Assembly (NCBI GenBank): GCA_000333855.2
Contig: CM007337.1
Location: forward strand, 358,360-422,359
Direction of reading: 5' to 3'
Origin: Endotrypanum monterogeii
Taxonomy: Eukaryota > Euglenozoa > Kinetoplastea > Trypanosomatida > Trypanosomatidae
DNA length: 64,000 nucleotides
Below the pieces are notes generated by a model. The model was not told the origin of the DNA. It worked only from the letters and a program-made list of their open reading frames with translations, and ran no database searches. A program made the position numbers and the translations under genes. Below, one piece after another: positions 50,002 through 61,100 of this stretch. The stretch's first letter is position 1. Each line of letters starts with the position of its first letter.

Positions 50002-50253
50002 ATGAGCGGCGTCCACATTGCGGCCTTCAGCAAATATTTTGCAATCGGCGGACTTGGGGCAGTTGCCTGTTGTGCGCGACATAGTGCCTTTCTCATGGCG
50101 GATGATTCTCAACGCTTCCAGAGTCTCTGCTCGAGCGTGGCTCGCTACGCGGATGAAGCAGTTGCACTCGAGGAGTATGTGGAGTCAAAAGGGCTGTCTA
50201 TCGCAAAAATACAGTCAGGCATGACCCCACCGTTGCCAGCAGCAGCCAAGTAG
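50002..50253 (+). CDS. Small predicted membrane protein, function unknown
   Basis: An 83-residue ORF with an ATG start. Residues about 12-31 (YFAIGGLGAVACCARHSAFL) form a moderately hydrophobic Gly/Ala-rich segment that could be a single membrane pass or a mitochondrial targeting/anchor element. Residues 32-65 look helical and charged, followed by a short Pro/Ala tail (PPLPAAAK). The reading frame is one of the few ATG-initiated frames in this intergenic block not made of repeats, and its codon composition is like coding sequence. I do not recognise a family. It could be a small subunit of a mitochondrial membrane complex, but nothing in the neighbourhood supports that. The gene call itself is likely, not certain. 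Confidence 0.6.
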   Translation: MSGVHIAAFSKYFAIGGLGAVACCARHSAFLMADDSQRFQSLCSSVARYADEAVALEEYVESKGLSIAKIQSGMTPPLPAAAK

Positions 50254-50389
50254 AATGGGGACTCCAGCTGAGTGTCGGTATCCGTGTGTGTAGGTGCACC
50301 CAGGAGGACCTTGATGGATTGATCAGACCTGCGTGCTCGTGTTGATCTCGTATTCCTCGTTACCCTACACACATCCATTTTATTCTCTT

Positions 50390-50441
50390 CAGCAGCAGCA
50401 GCAGCAGCAGCATATATATATATATATATATATCTATATAT
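50390..50441. repeat. (CAG)n then (TA)n compound microsatellite
   Basis: Seven CAG units directly followed by about fifteen TA units with one CTA interruption, in the 3' flank of the small ORF. Confidence 0.95.
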
Positions 50442-51287
50442 GTGTGTGTGGTTGCCATGCATTTCTATACATCTTCCTCGAACCGTCCAGGGGTCAGTGC
50501 GCACCATCTGAGATGCACACAGAAGGGGGGCGAATTGAAAAGGGGAACGAGGGAGAGAAGCATGTACTCGTTACAAACGAAAAAAGGACGTGGGTAGAAT
50601 GTGTGGTTGTGGGGGAAGGGGAGGGGGCGGAGCCGAAGCTGGGCAAAACATGTACTAGCACAGCTCTATTTAGCGAAGACATGGCCATCTGCCTGATGGG
50701 TCTACGCACCCCATCCGCTACTACTGACACTGCAGGGGAAGCTGGTCGTGCCCCTCTCCCACCCCTTTCCATCACACTTCACCTGTTTCTTTTACGCACA
50801 CACACACACACACATTTTCGCCTCTTGTGAGGAGGTGAGGGCCCCGTTGCAAGACGAATAAATATAAAAGCTGAAGGGATCGAATGGCGATCGCAGTAGT
50901 GAATGAGACAGCAGATCCAAATGCTGGTGCTGCTGTACCCGCACGTTCTTTTCCCTACCCTACCTTTTGTCTCTCTCCACGCAATGTTATGCACGAGGAA
51001 AAAAAAAAGCGGAAACATGTTTGTCTATACGGGCCTGCCTGTATATATTTTTCTCGCTTTCGCATCTTTAAGTCTGTTCCTTTCTCCCCCCCTGTTCTTT
51101 CCTCCCTCGTCATCGCTCTTGCGTCGACGCCACTCACATCATCTCATTATTTCCTTCCTTTCCCCAACACGTCCACTGTGGCATCGTTCTCATCACATTC
51201 CGCGCATGCTTCATCTTTTCTTGTGCGCGATAACAAAGCGCTCGATACATTTAGCTGTGATCTTTTTATTTACCCCAATTATTGTTA

Positions 51288-51914
51288 CTATTATTATTAT
51301 TATTATTATTATTAATCTCGAGAAAGAAGGAGGGTCCCTTGGATTATTGGTCTCGCTTTTACATCCCTAACTTCTTCCTCGTCTTTTTCTCCCCCCTCCT
51401 CCATCTTTCAGTCCCCCCCTTGTTTTGCTCTTTTTTTTTCCCACGCTGCCTTTTTTCTTTTTTTGTGTGTATTTACGTCATATATATTTATCTCATATAT
51501 AATAATAACGTGTGCCTGCCACTATTGTATCAGTGTGTGTGGTGGCTTCTATCGTCCTGAGAGCTTCGCACGAACCTGTACGCACACACACGCACACACA
51601 CCCTTCCTCTTACACGGAAAGTTGGATTTTTCTATGTGACTCTTAATGCACTCAGTTACCATCTCCAAGCACCCATACCGCACACCCACTCATCGTCCAA
51701 CATATTTCAAACGCATACAATTATTATAGAAGGAGGCTTCCACTCAGCAGCTCAGTTCATTGTACGGGATTCGGATCACACGACAAAAAGAAAAAAAAAG
51801 CATAAAAGAAAAAGAATTAGAACACCGCTTCTTGTTTTCGTGTTTCTGTTATCGCTCCAAAGGCCCTTTTCTCTTCCCTCATTCGCTCGTCTTTCTTTCC
51901 TCGAAAAAAAAAAC

Positions 51915-51955
<41 letters not shown>
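51288..51955. repeat. (ATT)n and (TA)n microsatellites
   Basis: About nine ATT units at 51288-51314 and a TA run at 51916-51955 preceded by an A-run. Confidence 0.9.
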
Positions 51956-52148
51956 TCCCCTTGAACGTGACGACGAGAGGTAGGTGACGCGTTGCCAGAG
52001 AGAGAGAGAGCAGGTGTGTGCATCTGTGTGGTGTGAGTAAGCACTTCGAAGCGCGAGAAATAATATATATCTATTTTCTTATTTTTGTGCCGTGTGCGAG
52101 TGTACCTCGCACATGGTGTGACTGAGCGCAATACATTTTTCTTCCAAC

Positions 52149-52150
52149 AG
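52149..52150 (+). promoter_or_regulatory. Predicted trans-splice acceptor of the TOR-like gene
   Basis: The AG ends a short pyrimidine tract (TTTTTCTTCCAACAG). The next ATG, 52174, opens the giant ORF; an in-frame TGA at 52123-52125 excludes a start further upstream. Confidence 0.5.
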
Positions 52151-52173
52151 GCGGCTGCCCATCTCTCACCACT

Positions 52174-55100
52174 ATGCCGTCGCGCCTAGCACACATTACG
52201 ACGCACTTCTTCAGTATCCCAGCGGCACAAGACGAGCCGCAGTATGGCACAGCGCATCCAATGCAGGAGCGGACGAGTTCCACCGCGTTGCCGGCGGGGG
52301 CAGCAACCTCCCACCGAAGTACTGGCTGTCCACTAGATGCACCCAGGCGGGTGGTGTCGGTGCGGCGTGGGGGAGGGGGAAGTCAGCCGTACTCGTCAGC
52401 CGCTACGGGAAGACCATCTTCTGCAGCTTCCTCCACGGTAGCTTTGACGCCGACTCTCTCGCCCACATCACCGATAGCCTTTCGACGTCCGATATTTTCC
52501 GTATCGCCGTGTAGCAGCGGCGGACGGCCGCAAAGTTGGGCGGCTTTAACACGACTGAGGCGAGCGCCCGAAGACAGCAGCCTCGCTTTCTCATCCTCAC
52601 CGCGGATGCCGGCGCAGTGCACATGGACAGAGGCTTCTGGTACCGAGGCGACAACACACTCGTATCCAACCGTCGGTACCGAATCCCGACGCTGGATTGT
52701 GAGCGCAGGCATCGGAGTCGCTGGAAGAGAGGCGACAAGCGGGGCTGCTGACGTGATGAGCGCCGAGCACTCTTATCAGTCCACCGGCACGGCCAGTCAG
52801 CAAGGCGCTCAGTCTCACGCGACCGGGCCCATGTCACCGAAGGTACGGGTCCTATCAAATCGAGCTGCTCCTGCACCTCCACCTCCACCTCCCACCCCCT
52901 CTACCGCTCTGCACCAGGACCGCATCAGGGACGGCTTGTCGGCTACCGCGAGCGGCAGAAGTGGGGACAGCGTCGGCGGGCGAGGGGGGGCAAATCCTAT
53001 ACTGAACGACTCGAGCACTACGTTGGTCACTGAGGCAGATGGCGAATTTCTTCTGCAGCCGCTGATTCACTTCGTCGAGGATGAAGAGGCGCTATGCTAC
53101 GTTTCCAGGGTGCTGGGACGCACGCGTCTCGACGAGGTGGTGGTGCCCGGTGCAGATGAAATCACCCGTGGTTCGGCAACGGGTGTTTCTGGCTCTCATG
53201 ATAAAAAGAGTCCGGGAAATACTGTCCAGCGCGATTACGTGTTGAATGCACAGCAAAGCAAGTCTCTTCATGCGCTGATGAGGTCGAGCAGTGATGCGCA
53301 GTGCACGACAGGTGGCTGCCGTGTACTGGCTCCTACGTTCGGCACTGCGCGTGGTGCCCATGGGGATGCGAAGAGCGGCGTCACCGGAAGCGATATGGGG
53401 ACTTCTGCAAATTGTCTTGGTTGTTCATCTGCCTCGCCGCAGGTCTCGCGTCTCCACTCCGGCAACACAGAAGACGGCGCTTCCACAGCAACACTTGCCT
53501 TTACGAAGAAACGAAACGTTTTAACGGACTGCCAAGCTTCCACAGCAGCGGCAACAACTCCTTCGTTGGATCAAAGGGCATCTACGAGCTCCCATTGCGA
53601 CCCTAGTGGTGTTGCCGGGGCACCTCACGCTGCCGCGCGGCATTTCATGAGTATGTCGCGCCGATCCGCTGACGCGATTGGGTTGGGGGCTTCTTTGGAG
53701 GCTAACGGTGCGTCATGGGTGTCCCCCGAGATTTCAAAACTAAACGCAAACGGCTCCGAGGGCCACACCGCGGCCCGTGCCGAGATGGCTGGTACCGCGA
53801 TGGGTTCTGTATCGTCTGCGATCGATGTAGAGGGTTTCCTTCTCTTGGTGCGTCACAACGTCTTCGCCAACTACCGCATCGTTCCTGCTCATTGTGCGAG
53901 GCGGTCCTATGAGCAGCTTCCAGGGCGGTATCGCGCCGGATTTGACGCGATCGAGGCTGAGGTGCGTGTGCAGCAACAGCAGCGTGATCTGCAGCAGGGA
54001 AACAGCGACACCGCGGCCAACCGCGGTGCCGAGGTCACCAATGGGCCAGTGGTGAAAAGTGGCGGCGGCGGTGGCACCAGTGAACGCGGGGGCCTCACCA
54101 GTATGAGCCACCCATGCAGTCGACTATCTGAGGGGTCAGCGGTGGGCATGGCAGGTGCTGCCCCAGGAGCCTCAAGCTACGTCGCCGACGGTTATCGTGA
54201 CCCCCTTACATTTGCGGGTATGGGCTACTACGTCGCCGGGTCTCGCGGCGGCGCGTTGCCGATCACCATGAGTTTTTCTGGGAGTATCGGTGCAGCCTCC
54301 ACGGCGACAACACCGGCTGCGAGTCCGTCTTGGCTGGGCAGCAGTGGAGGCATCTTTCGTGAGGCCTCAGTGTTTCCTTCGTCTTTTTCGCGGGCTGTGG
54401 AGGAACGGGCACCAGCAGCGAGGGCTACTCCAGCGTCTGTGGTCTCGAGTCCTACGGTAGAAGACGCCGCGGTGGCTGCGACCGGGCCGGGGGTCTCATC
54501 GCTACGCTCCTCGTCACCAACGTCTGCTGTGACCCCAACGTCGGCTCCAATGTACGACACAGCTCCCGAGGCGGGCATTTCTTCTAGGGTGGCTCTCTTG
54601 CAGCATGTTCATCACACTATACAAGCTTTTATTGCGCGTGGTGAGCGGGAGGCTGCACTGCACTTCATCATGGCCGCTGCCCCCTACCGCTTTCCTGGGA
54701 TAAGCGATGGCGATCGCATATTGGCTTTCTTCAACCAGATTCGATTATTTCTGCCGTCCCCCCGCTTCGGCATCGTCATGCTGGCGATGGAGGTGTGGCG
54801 ATCTCTCTACAGGCCTGGTGTTGGGGCAGGGGCAGCGGACTGCACACACATGACGGAGGAGCTTCTGGCGCTGATTGAGGTGTACCTCTGTCATGGACGT
54901 ACTTATGCCGAATATGTTTCTGGACTGCTCATGCTACGAGCAGTCTTGGCATTTGCTATGGAAAACAGTACGTTGGGCAGTTCCACGGCAGCGGTGCTCC
55001 TGCAGCATCAATCTCTCCTGCGTAGCCGCTTGCCTAACTTCCTGCTGGCGGTGTGGTTGATACTCATGGAATTTTATACTATCGACGACACGGTGCGGCC

Positions 55101-58100
55101 ACCTCGACGAGTATTGCGAGACCTCGCGGCCAATGTCATGCAGGACCTCTTCACGGTCGCACTGGAACTGGAAATGATACTGCCAGTGCAAAACGTTGTC
55201 GCCAACGCTGTCAACGTCTTTTTTGCCGGACCCCAGTCACAGTCACAGCCGCAGTTGCTGCCCTTCACTCCTACCACCACTACTTTCCATAATATTAATA
55301 ATGCGAGGGCTGCAGTGGAGCTGGGCCGTCGTGGCAGGGTGGAGGCGAGTAGTGAACACCATCGCAGTGACACAGACGCAGCTGGTACAAGTGCACTCGC
55401 GCCATCCACTTCCCCCCACGGTACCGACACGATTGCCAGGAGCGCTGACGTGAATGCAGTAAGAATTCTTCTTCCCACGTCGCAGGTTGCTGATGATCAC
55501 AATTATGGCGCCGGCAAGTCGGATGTCGCGGAGATGCGAGCGAATTTGTCTCGAAGTCCGTCCCCCTGCAATCCGTCTCGCACCCATGGAAAAAACTCTC
55601 TGGCCAAGGCAGCAAACACGACAGTGATGCCCGCCAACCTTTCCCCCGACGCGACCATACAGAGTGCTTGGGCCATGCCGACGACAGCCTCAGCATCCGC
55701 GTCACCGACACCACAGGTGCCAACGGCTTCCTATCGTAACATCACGAAGTCCGTTTGGGGCTCAGTGAAGCGCGCTGCTCGACGCCTGATCGATGGCGGA
55801 TCGGTGTCGTCACGGTCGTCAGTACGGGATTTTTTTGCTACCGGGAACAGTGCCCGAGGGGTGGCAAAGAATACGAGGGCTCCCCAAAAGGCTTCCTGTG
55901 GGACATCCGAGAAGCCGTCGGGGCTAGATGTCCCAGGGCACGTGGCGTCGGAGCGTCGCTTGGCGATGAACAACCGCCCTTCGCCGCCGTTGCTAATTGA
56001 TGTCCTGGATGACGTTTTCCATGAGTCTATCAGCACCGATCCGTCCCAGAACGCCGACACGGTCATGCGATGTATGGGGGCTGGACCACCACCAGCTCCG
56101 ACCTTCACGAACGCGACAGGTGCTGGCAGGCGCTGGGCTGTGCATAGCAGTGACCCACATTCTTCCCAGGATTTGCTGCGGATGACCGTCAACCCCGCCG
56201 GAGCTGGAAGAGGTCACAGTACCATCTTTTCCCCGATCCACGGTTTTCGACTGCCTCATGCAGCCACTTCACCAATGTTACGTCAGGGGCAATGGATCCA
56301 ACCTCGACACCTGCAACGCACTTTCAACCTCTCAGCTGCCGCGGCAACGACGCTCGTGCCTGAGTCTCCTTCCGCCTTCAGCGATGCACTGTGGGGCAGC
56401 ACTCCTTTCGATGGTGCAGTGTTTAGTCGAAGCACACTCTGGACGTTGCCCCTCGCGCGCGCCCTTGAGGTGGCCGGCCGGCCTTCGTCATTAGAAGTCG
56501 CCGTTGCAGCGTCAACACTCACGCTTGGCGCGTTTTTGTGTGCGTGGCGTGTCGCAGGTCGCTCAGACGAGACTGTCTGCAGCGAGGTGAGGTGGGAAGG
56601 GACCCCCAAGTCGACCAAGCCGCCTAGGACGAGTGCACATTGTCACGGCGCTAAATTCACCGACACCTCATCGTCTCCTTGCCGAGATGCGCCCTCGCCA
56701 CGGTATTTGTATCCTACAGCGGATGGGACCTCGCCAGGAAACACGGATCCGCTCGCCGAGGGTGTCATTCTTCCACTTGTGTCGCCGGAGAATTTTGTGC
56801 AAGGGGAGGGCTCGGCTCCAGTAGCAGCCCGTGGAGACTCTTTTGGCGACGCACTTCCGCCGTTGCGCCCATCTTCGACGGCAGGTAGCTCAATGACGTT
56901 GCCACATGGGGTAAGCGGTGTCCGCGGGGTTACCGGACACACTAGAGTTGAGTCCAACACGTCTTCGTTGTCGATGCAACCTCCGGTAACTGCGGTTGTC
57001 AGTCGCACGGATATGTCTCCTCCCCGGACAAGACTGCTGGCATCCATCACCGCTGATGTGGATCCGGAGTGGCATAGTGTGGAGGGGGCAGCGACAAACA
57101 TGTACATCCCCCCGTTGATCAGCGTCACAACGCCTCTTGTGGAGGCCGCAGGTGCGGGAGCCGCGGCTCCAGGGAGTGTAGGGATGACAGTCACTCCGCC
57201 TGTGATTCCCGAGACGGCGCCGCTGATTGCAGTCTCGCCCTCGCTGGGGTCAAGAAAGGAATCGTCGGCGTCAGTGGCCCAGGGTGCCATGGATACACCT
57301 GCAGTCTGCAGGAATGGTGTCGACAAAACACCGGCGTCTTGTGCGGCAGCATCGGCAGCATCGCCAGACGCCGACTTCACCGCACCACCGAACGATCAAG
57401 TCTATCGCAGTACTAGCTCACCTGGAGGAATACCCCAGGGCGTAGCCGGCCCTAAAACCCAACATTTAGCGCCACGCGCCAAAGATGAGCTTCCAGGTGC
57501 TATCTCGGCGTCCAGGACGGAGTCGTGTGGGGCTCCGGTCCCTAACAGCACGAGCACTGGGGTGGCGGAGGTGTCACCCACCTCGCTCGAATTTTTCCTA
57601 CCCTCCTGGGTTGCGGCGCGGATAGTGGAGCGATGTGTCCACCCGCGCTGGGACGTGGTTACCACACCCACCTTGTCTAGCCTGCCAGAGAGCGGGAATG
57701 CAGCAGCGCGGCCCACGAGCGGCCTGGTGGTAACCAAGGAGGTTGAGGCCCTGCTCACCAGTGTGGTGCCTCTCCTTTCACTGTATTACTTAGGCTCCCT
57801 ATCCCCCACCACCGTGACAGCCGCTACGCAGGTACTTGTGAACTGCGCCATCAAAGCTGTAAAATCTCTCTCGCAGGGTGTGTGTGCTGGTAGCAGCAAT
57901 GACAGCAGTGGCCGTGGTTGCGCACCGGTAGGCGCAAGGGTACACGCTAGCTCAGATGCCCCTCTGTCTTCCTCGTGTGCCCCACGCCGTTCTCACGCGG
58001 ACAATCCTCTTAATGGGACTGAGTCACTAGCAGCGTCGCCACGTGCGGCAGCGCCCGCAGATGCGGGGGTCGCCACCATCGAGCCCTGCGCGGCCTCGTT

Positions 58101-61100
58101 CACCTCCCCGCTGTCGGCTTGCGTAGAGGAGGACAGTGCCCTCGTGGACGGCACGGTACTCTTAAACGCGATTCTTTTTATAATTACAGTGGCAGAGCGC
58201 TATCCGGATCTATACGAGACGATCGTGCGCGAGAGGCTGTACCCTCTACTTCACTCGACGCTATTGCTACATAGCTCCGCGATAGAGGAACCTCAGCTGT
58301 TGCTTTCTGTGCCTCTCTCCTCTGCAGGGGCCGCCGCATTCTTCAGCCTCGGTACACCAGCGACGCGATGGAAAGCGCGGGAGTCCCCAAACCACCAGCA
58401 GCAGTGCAACGGGTCCCCTGCATCGCCGATCAACGCACCGACGGTGGAGGGCGACGCGTTCCTTCAACGGATGCGCGTGTTCATGTCCCGCACCATGTAT
58501 CAGCGCGTTGTAATGCCAGCGCTGGCTCTTCTTTCTCAAAACATGCCGACTAATGCTTGCGCAGAGCGCTGCTACCCACTGGTGGCGCGACTCGCGCAGT
58601 TGGGACTGCGACGTCCTTTTTCGATGGCATCCGTCACCACCGCCTTGTGCATATGTGCTGTGTACCCGCCTCTTTCCAGTGCCTGCCAGTCCAAGCTAAT
58701 ACGTGCAATGGCCGTTGTGCTGTCGACTCCAGACGATTGGCTCACCAATCGAGACGACAGCGCTGATGACGGCGATGTCAACGGACTTGTTGCAGCGGTG
58801 TCGCGAGACAAGGCAGCAGATGGGCAGGGGTCATCACGACATTTCCGTAAAAACCCGGCGCCAATGCTTCCCGAAGAGGAGCGACGCAGTAGCCGCGAAG
58901 AAGCCGTCGCTACCAAGCCGGTTCGGTCGAGAGGGGGTGTCACGGTAACACCGAAGCATCCCTTGGTCCCCACTGTTACCGGGGCGGTGCCCCATGGGTC
59001 ACTGCTTTGCCCGTCTTCGCGGGGTGCCGCACGCAGCACGACTTCTGCAGCCACGGGGAGCGTGCTTTACTCAATGTGGCGGAGTCAGCTAAATCTTCGG
59101 CTTTTCTTACCTTTCTTTTCAACGGACCCCGGGTCTCTGCGCTCCTCTACCCCGCGGCTGCGTGCTGCGCAGAGGCGGCAGGCAGCGCAGACGCGCCTCA
59201 TCAAGCATCAGTGTTTTCGTGCCATGAGTCTTCTTAGCAGCACTTGGGAGGGCGCCACCCTCTTCTTCCTTGAGGTGTGTCTTCCTTACTTCCGGCACCC
59301 GGATGCACAAATGCGGCTGGAGTGTGTACAGTGTTGCATACACTGGCTCCTTTCGGACTGCTGGCACTCGACAGGGCAGACCCACTGGCATCAGCAGAGG
59401 TGCATGCCGGCTGTGAGCCCGGGTATTATAGGTACCGCCTCATCGACAGCACTAGCTCCCCTAGGTGGTAGTGTGGCAGCTGCTGTAACTCGGGCACCAG
59501 TAAGAGACTTGCGCACAACTGCCAACAGCGAAAGCGGTACCGCGGGGGACGGATGCAAAGGGATTGCACTGCAGTGCTCCAGTACCCTTGCGGCCTCGGC
59601 GGCCACGCAGGCCGGTCGCGCCTGCGTGCAGCCTCATGAGTCACCTGAGGTCGCAGAGGGCCTTCGTGGTCGTGGCTGTGCTGTGTTCGGGATGAAGGCA
59701 TCTCCGGCAGTCTCTTCTGCTACCGCGCCATCGCCAGCGCTCTCGATTCAAACTGTACAACATCACGGGTGCACGCACGTCAATGCCCTGCGAGAGGTGG
59801 TGCATCACCTGGTTGAGTTGGCGGTTTGTGACCCCGAGCCACTTGTTAGGACATGTGCGCTCGACAGCCTTTCCCCCGAGACGTATCCTCTCTTGTGCCC
59901 CCATGAGCCCACCGTGCACCAACTCTTCACGGTGCTATGGGACAGTCACATGCCCAACCGGAGGAAGGCAGCGCAGCTGCTCTGTGAGTTGGCACCACTA
60001 AATCCTTCGTTTATTTTTCCCCGACTCCGCCAGGTGCTGGCTCAGTACACAGATGACTTGACGAGCAGCATCGAGCGCCCCGAAGCACTATCCGCGCGTG
60101 CCAAGTCGACCTCGGCACCTCTGGTGACATCTGGTCCCAGCCACATTCATGAAGACGCATTGTTTGTACTGTGTCAGGTGGCGTCTCGGTTGAAGCACTC
60201 GACTCACCTTTATTTGCCACGGCTGCTCTCCATCCTATCATCGGTTCTGTGTAGCACATCGTCAACGCGCGGGGCGGTGTTGCAGGCACTGCGCTTCCTC
60301 GTTACATTGCGCGAGGACAGTACCGAGGAGCAGTCGATACTTTTCGCTCCCTTTTTTGATCTCGTTGCACAGCAGCTGATCGACGACGACGGCGACACCT
60401 CTCGCCTACTAGTGACGGTGGAAGCGCTGCAAAGTTTGTTGCGGCAGTTCACAGGGTCGTCGCACTCCTCGCCACAGTCCCTCCCAATCGTGGTGGAGTG
60501 CTTGCACTCACTCCTGTATCGTAAACCGTCCATCCGAACAGAGTTCGCCATGGCTGTGCTGCAGTTACTTGGAACAATCAGTAGCATCGAACCGTGGGAT
60601 GCAGAGGCGGCTCCGCGTCCCCCTGCGCTCCTTCGACGTCCACAGAATCGCTATGCCTTGCCGTTGCTGTCCTCCTTAGCGGGTGTGCTGGGTCGAGGCA
60701 GGGCAGAACGTTCCCGATGGCTTGAGCGAGACGAGAAGGCTGACAGCGCGACACAAGCACTCGCGCAGCTGCAGAAGGCCGACCGCTTCACTCCATTTAT
60801 GGCCCGCACGTGGTGCGATGTGATTTTACGGGCATTAATGCGCACCGCCTCCGAATACGTGAATGGAACGATGAGTCAGACACGGGGAGGCCTGTGCGCC
60901 TGTCTAGAAGCCATCATGAACATCTTGATCAACACTGTGGCTGTGTATCATATCGAGATCTACTTGCCGACAGTACTCACGCTTGTGATTGACCTTCTCG
61001 AAAAGCGGCAGACGCGGTCGCGCTACATGGAGTCAACGTGTGAGGTGTTTGTGCGCAGGCCGCGCTCGAGGATTCCCACCCCCGCAGTGGGGTCCACAGA

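Larger units (their letters stand above)
50254..52173. other. Small-protein gene to TOR-like gene intergenic region (1.9 kb)
   Basis: Contains (CAG)7 at 50390-50410 joined to (TA)n at 50412-50441, an ATT run at 51288-51314, a long T/C-rich stretch at about 51030-51470, A-runs at 51786-51799 and 51904-51913, (TA)n at 51916-51955, and an acceptor-like TTTTTCTTCCAACAG ending at 52150. No gene is supported. Confidence 0.55.
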
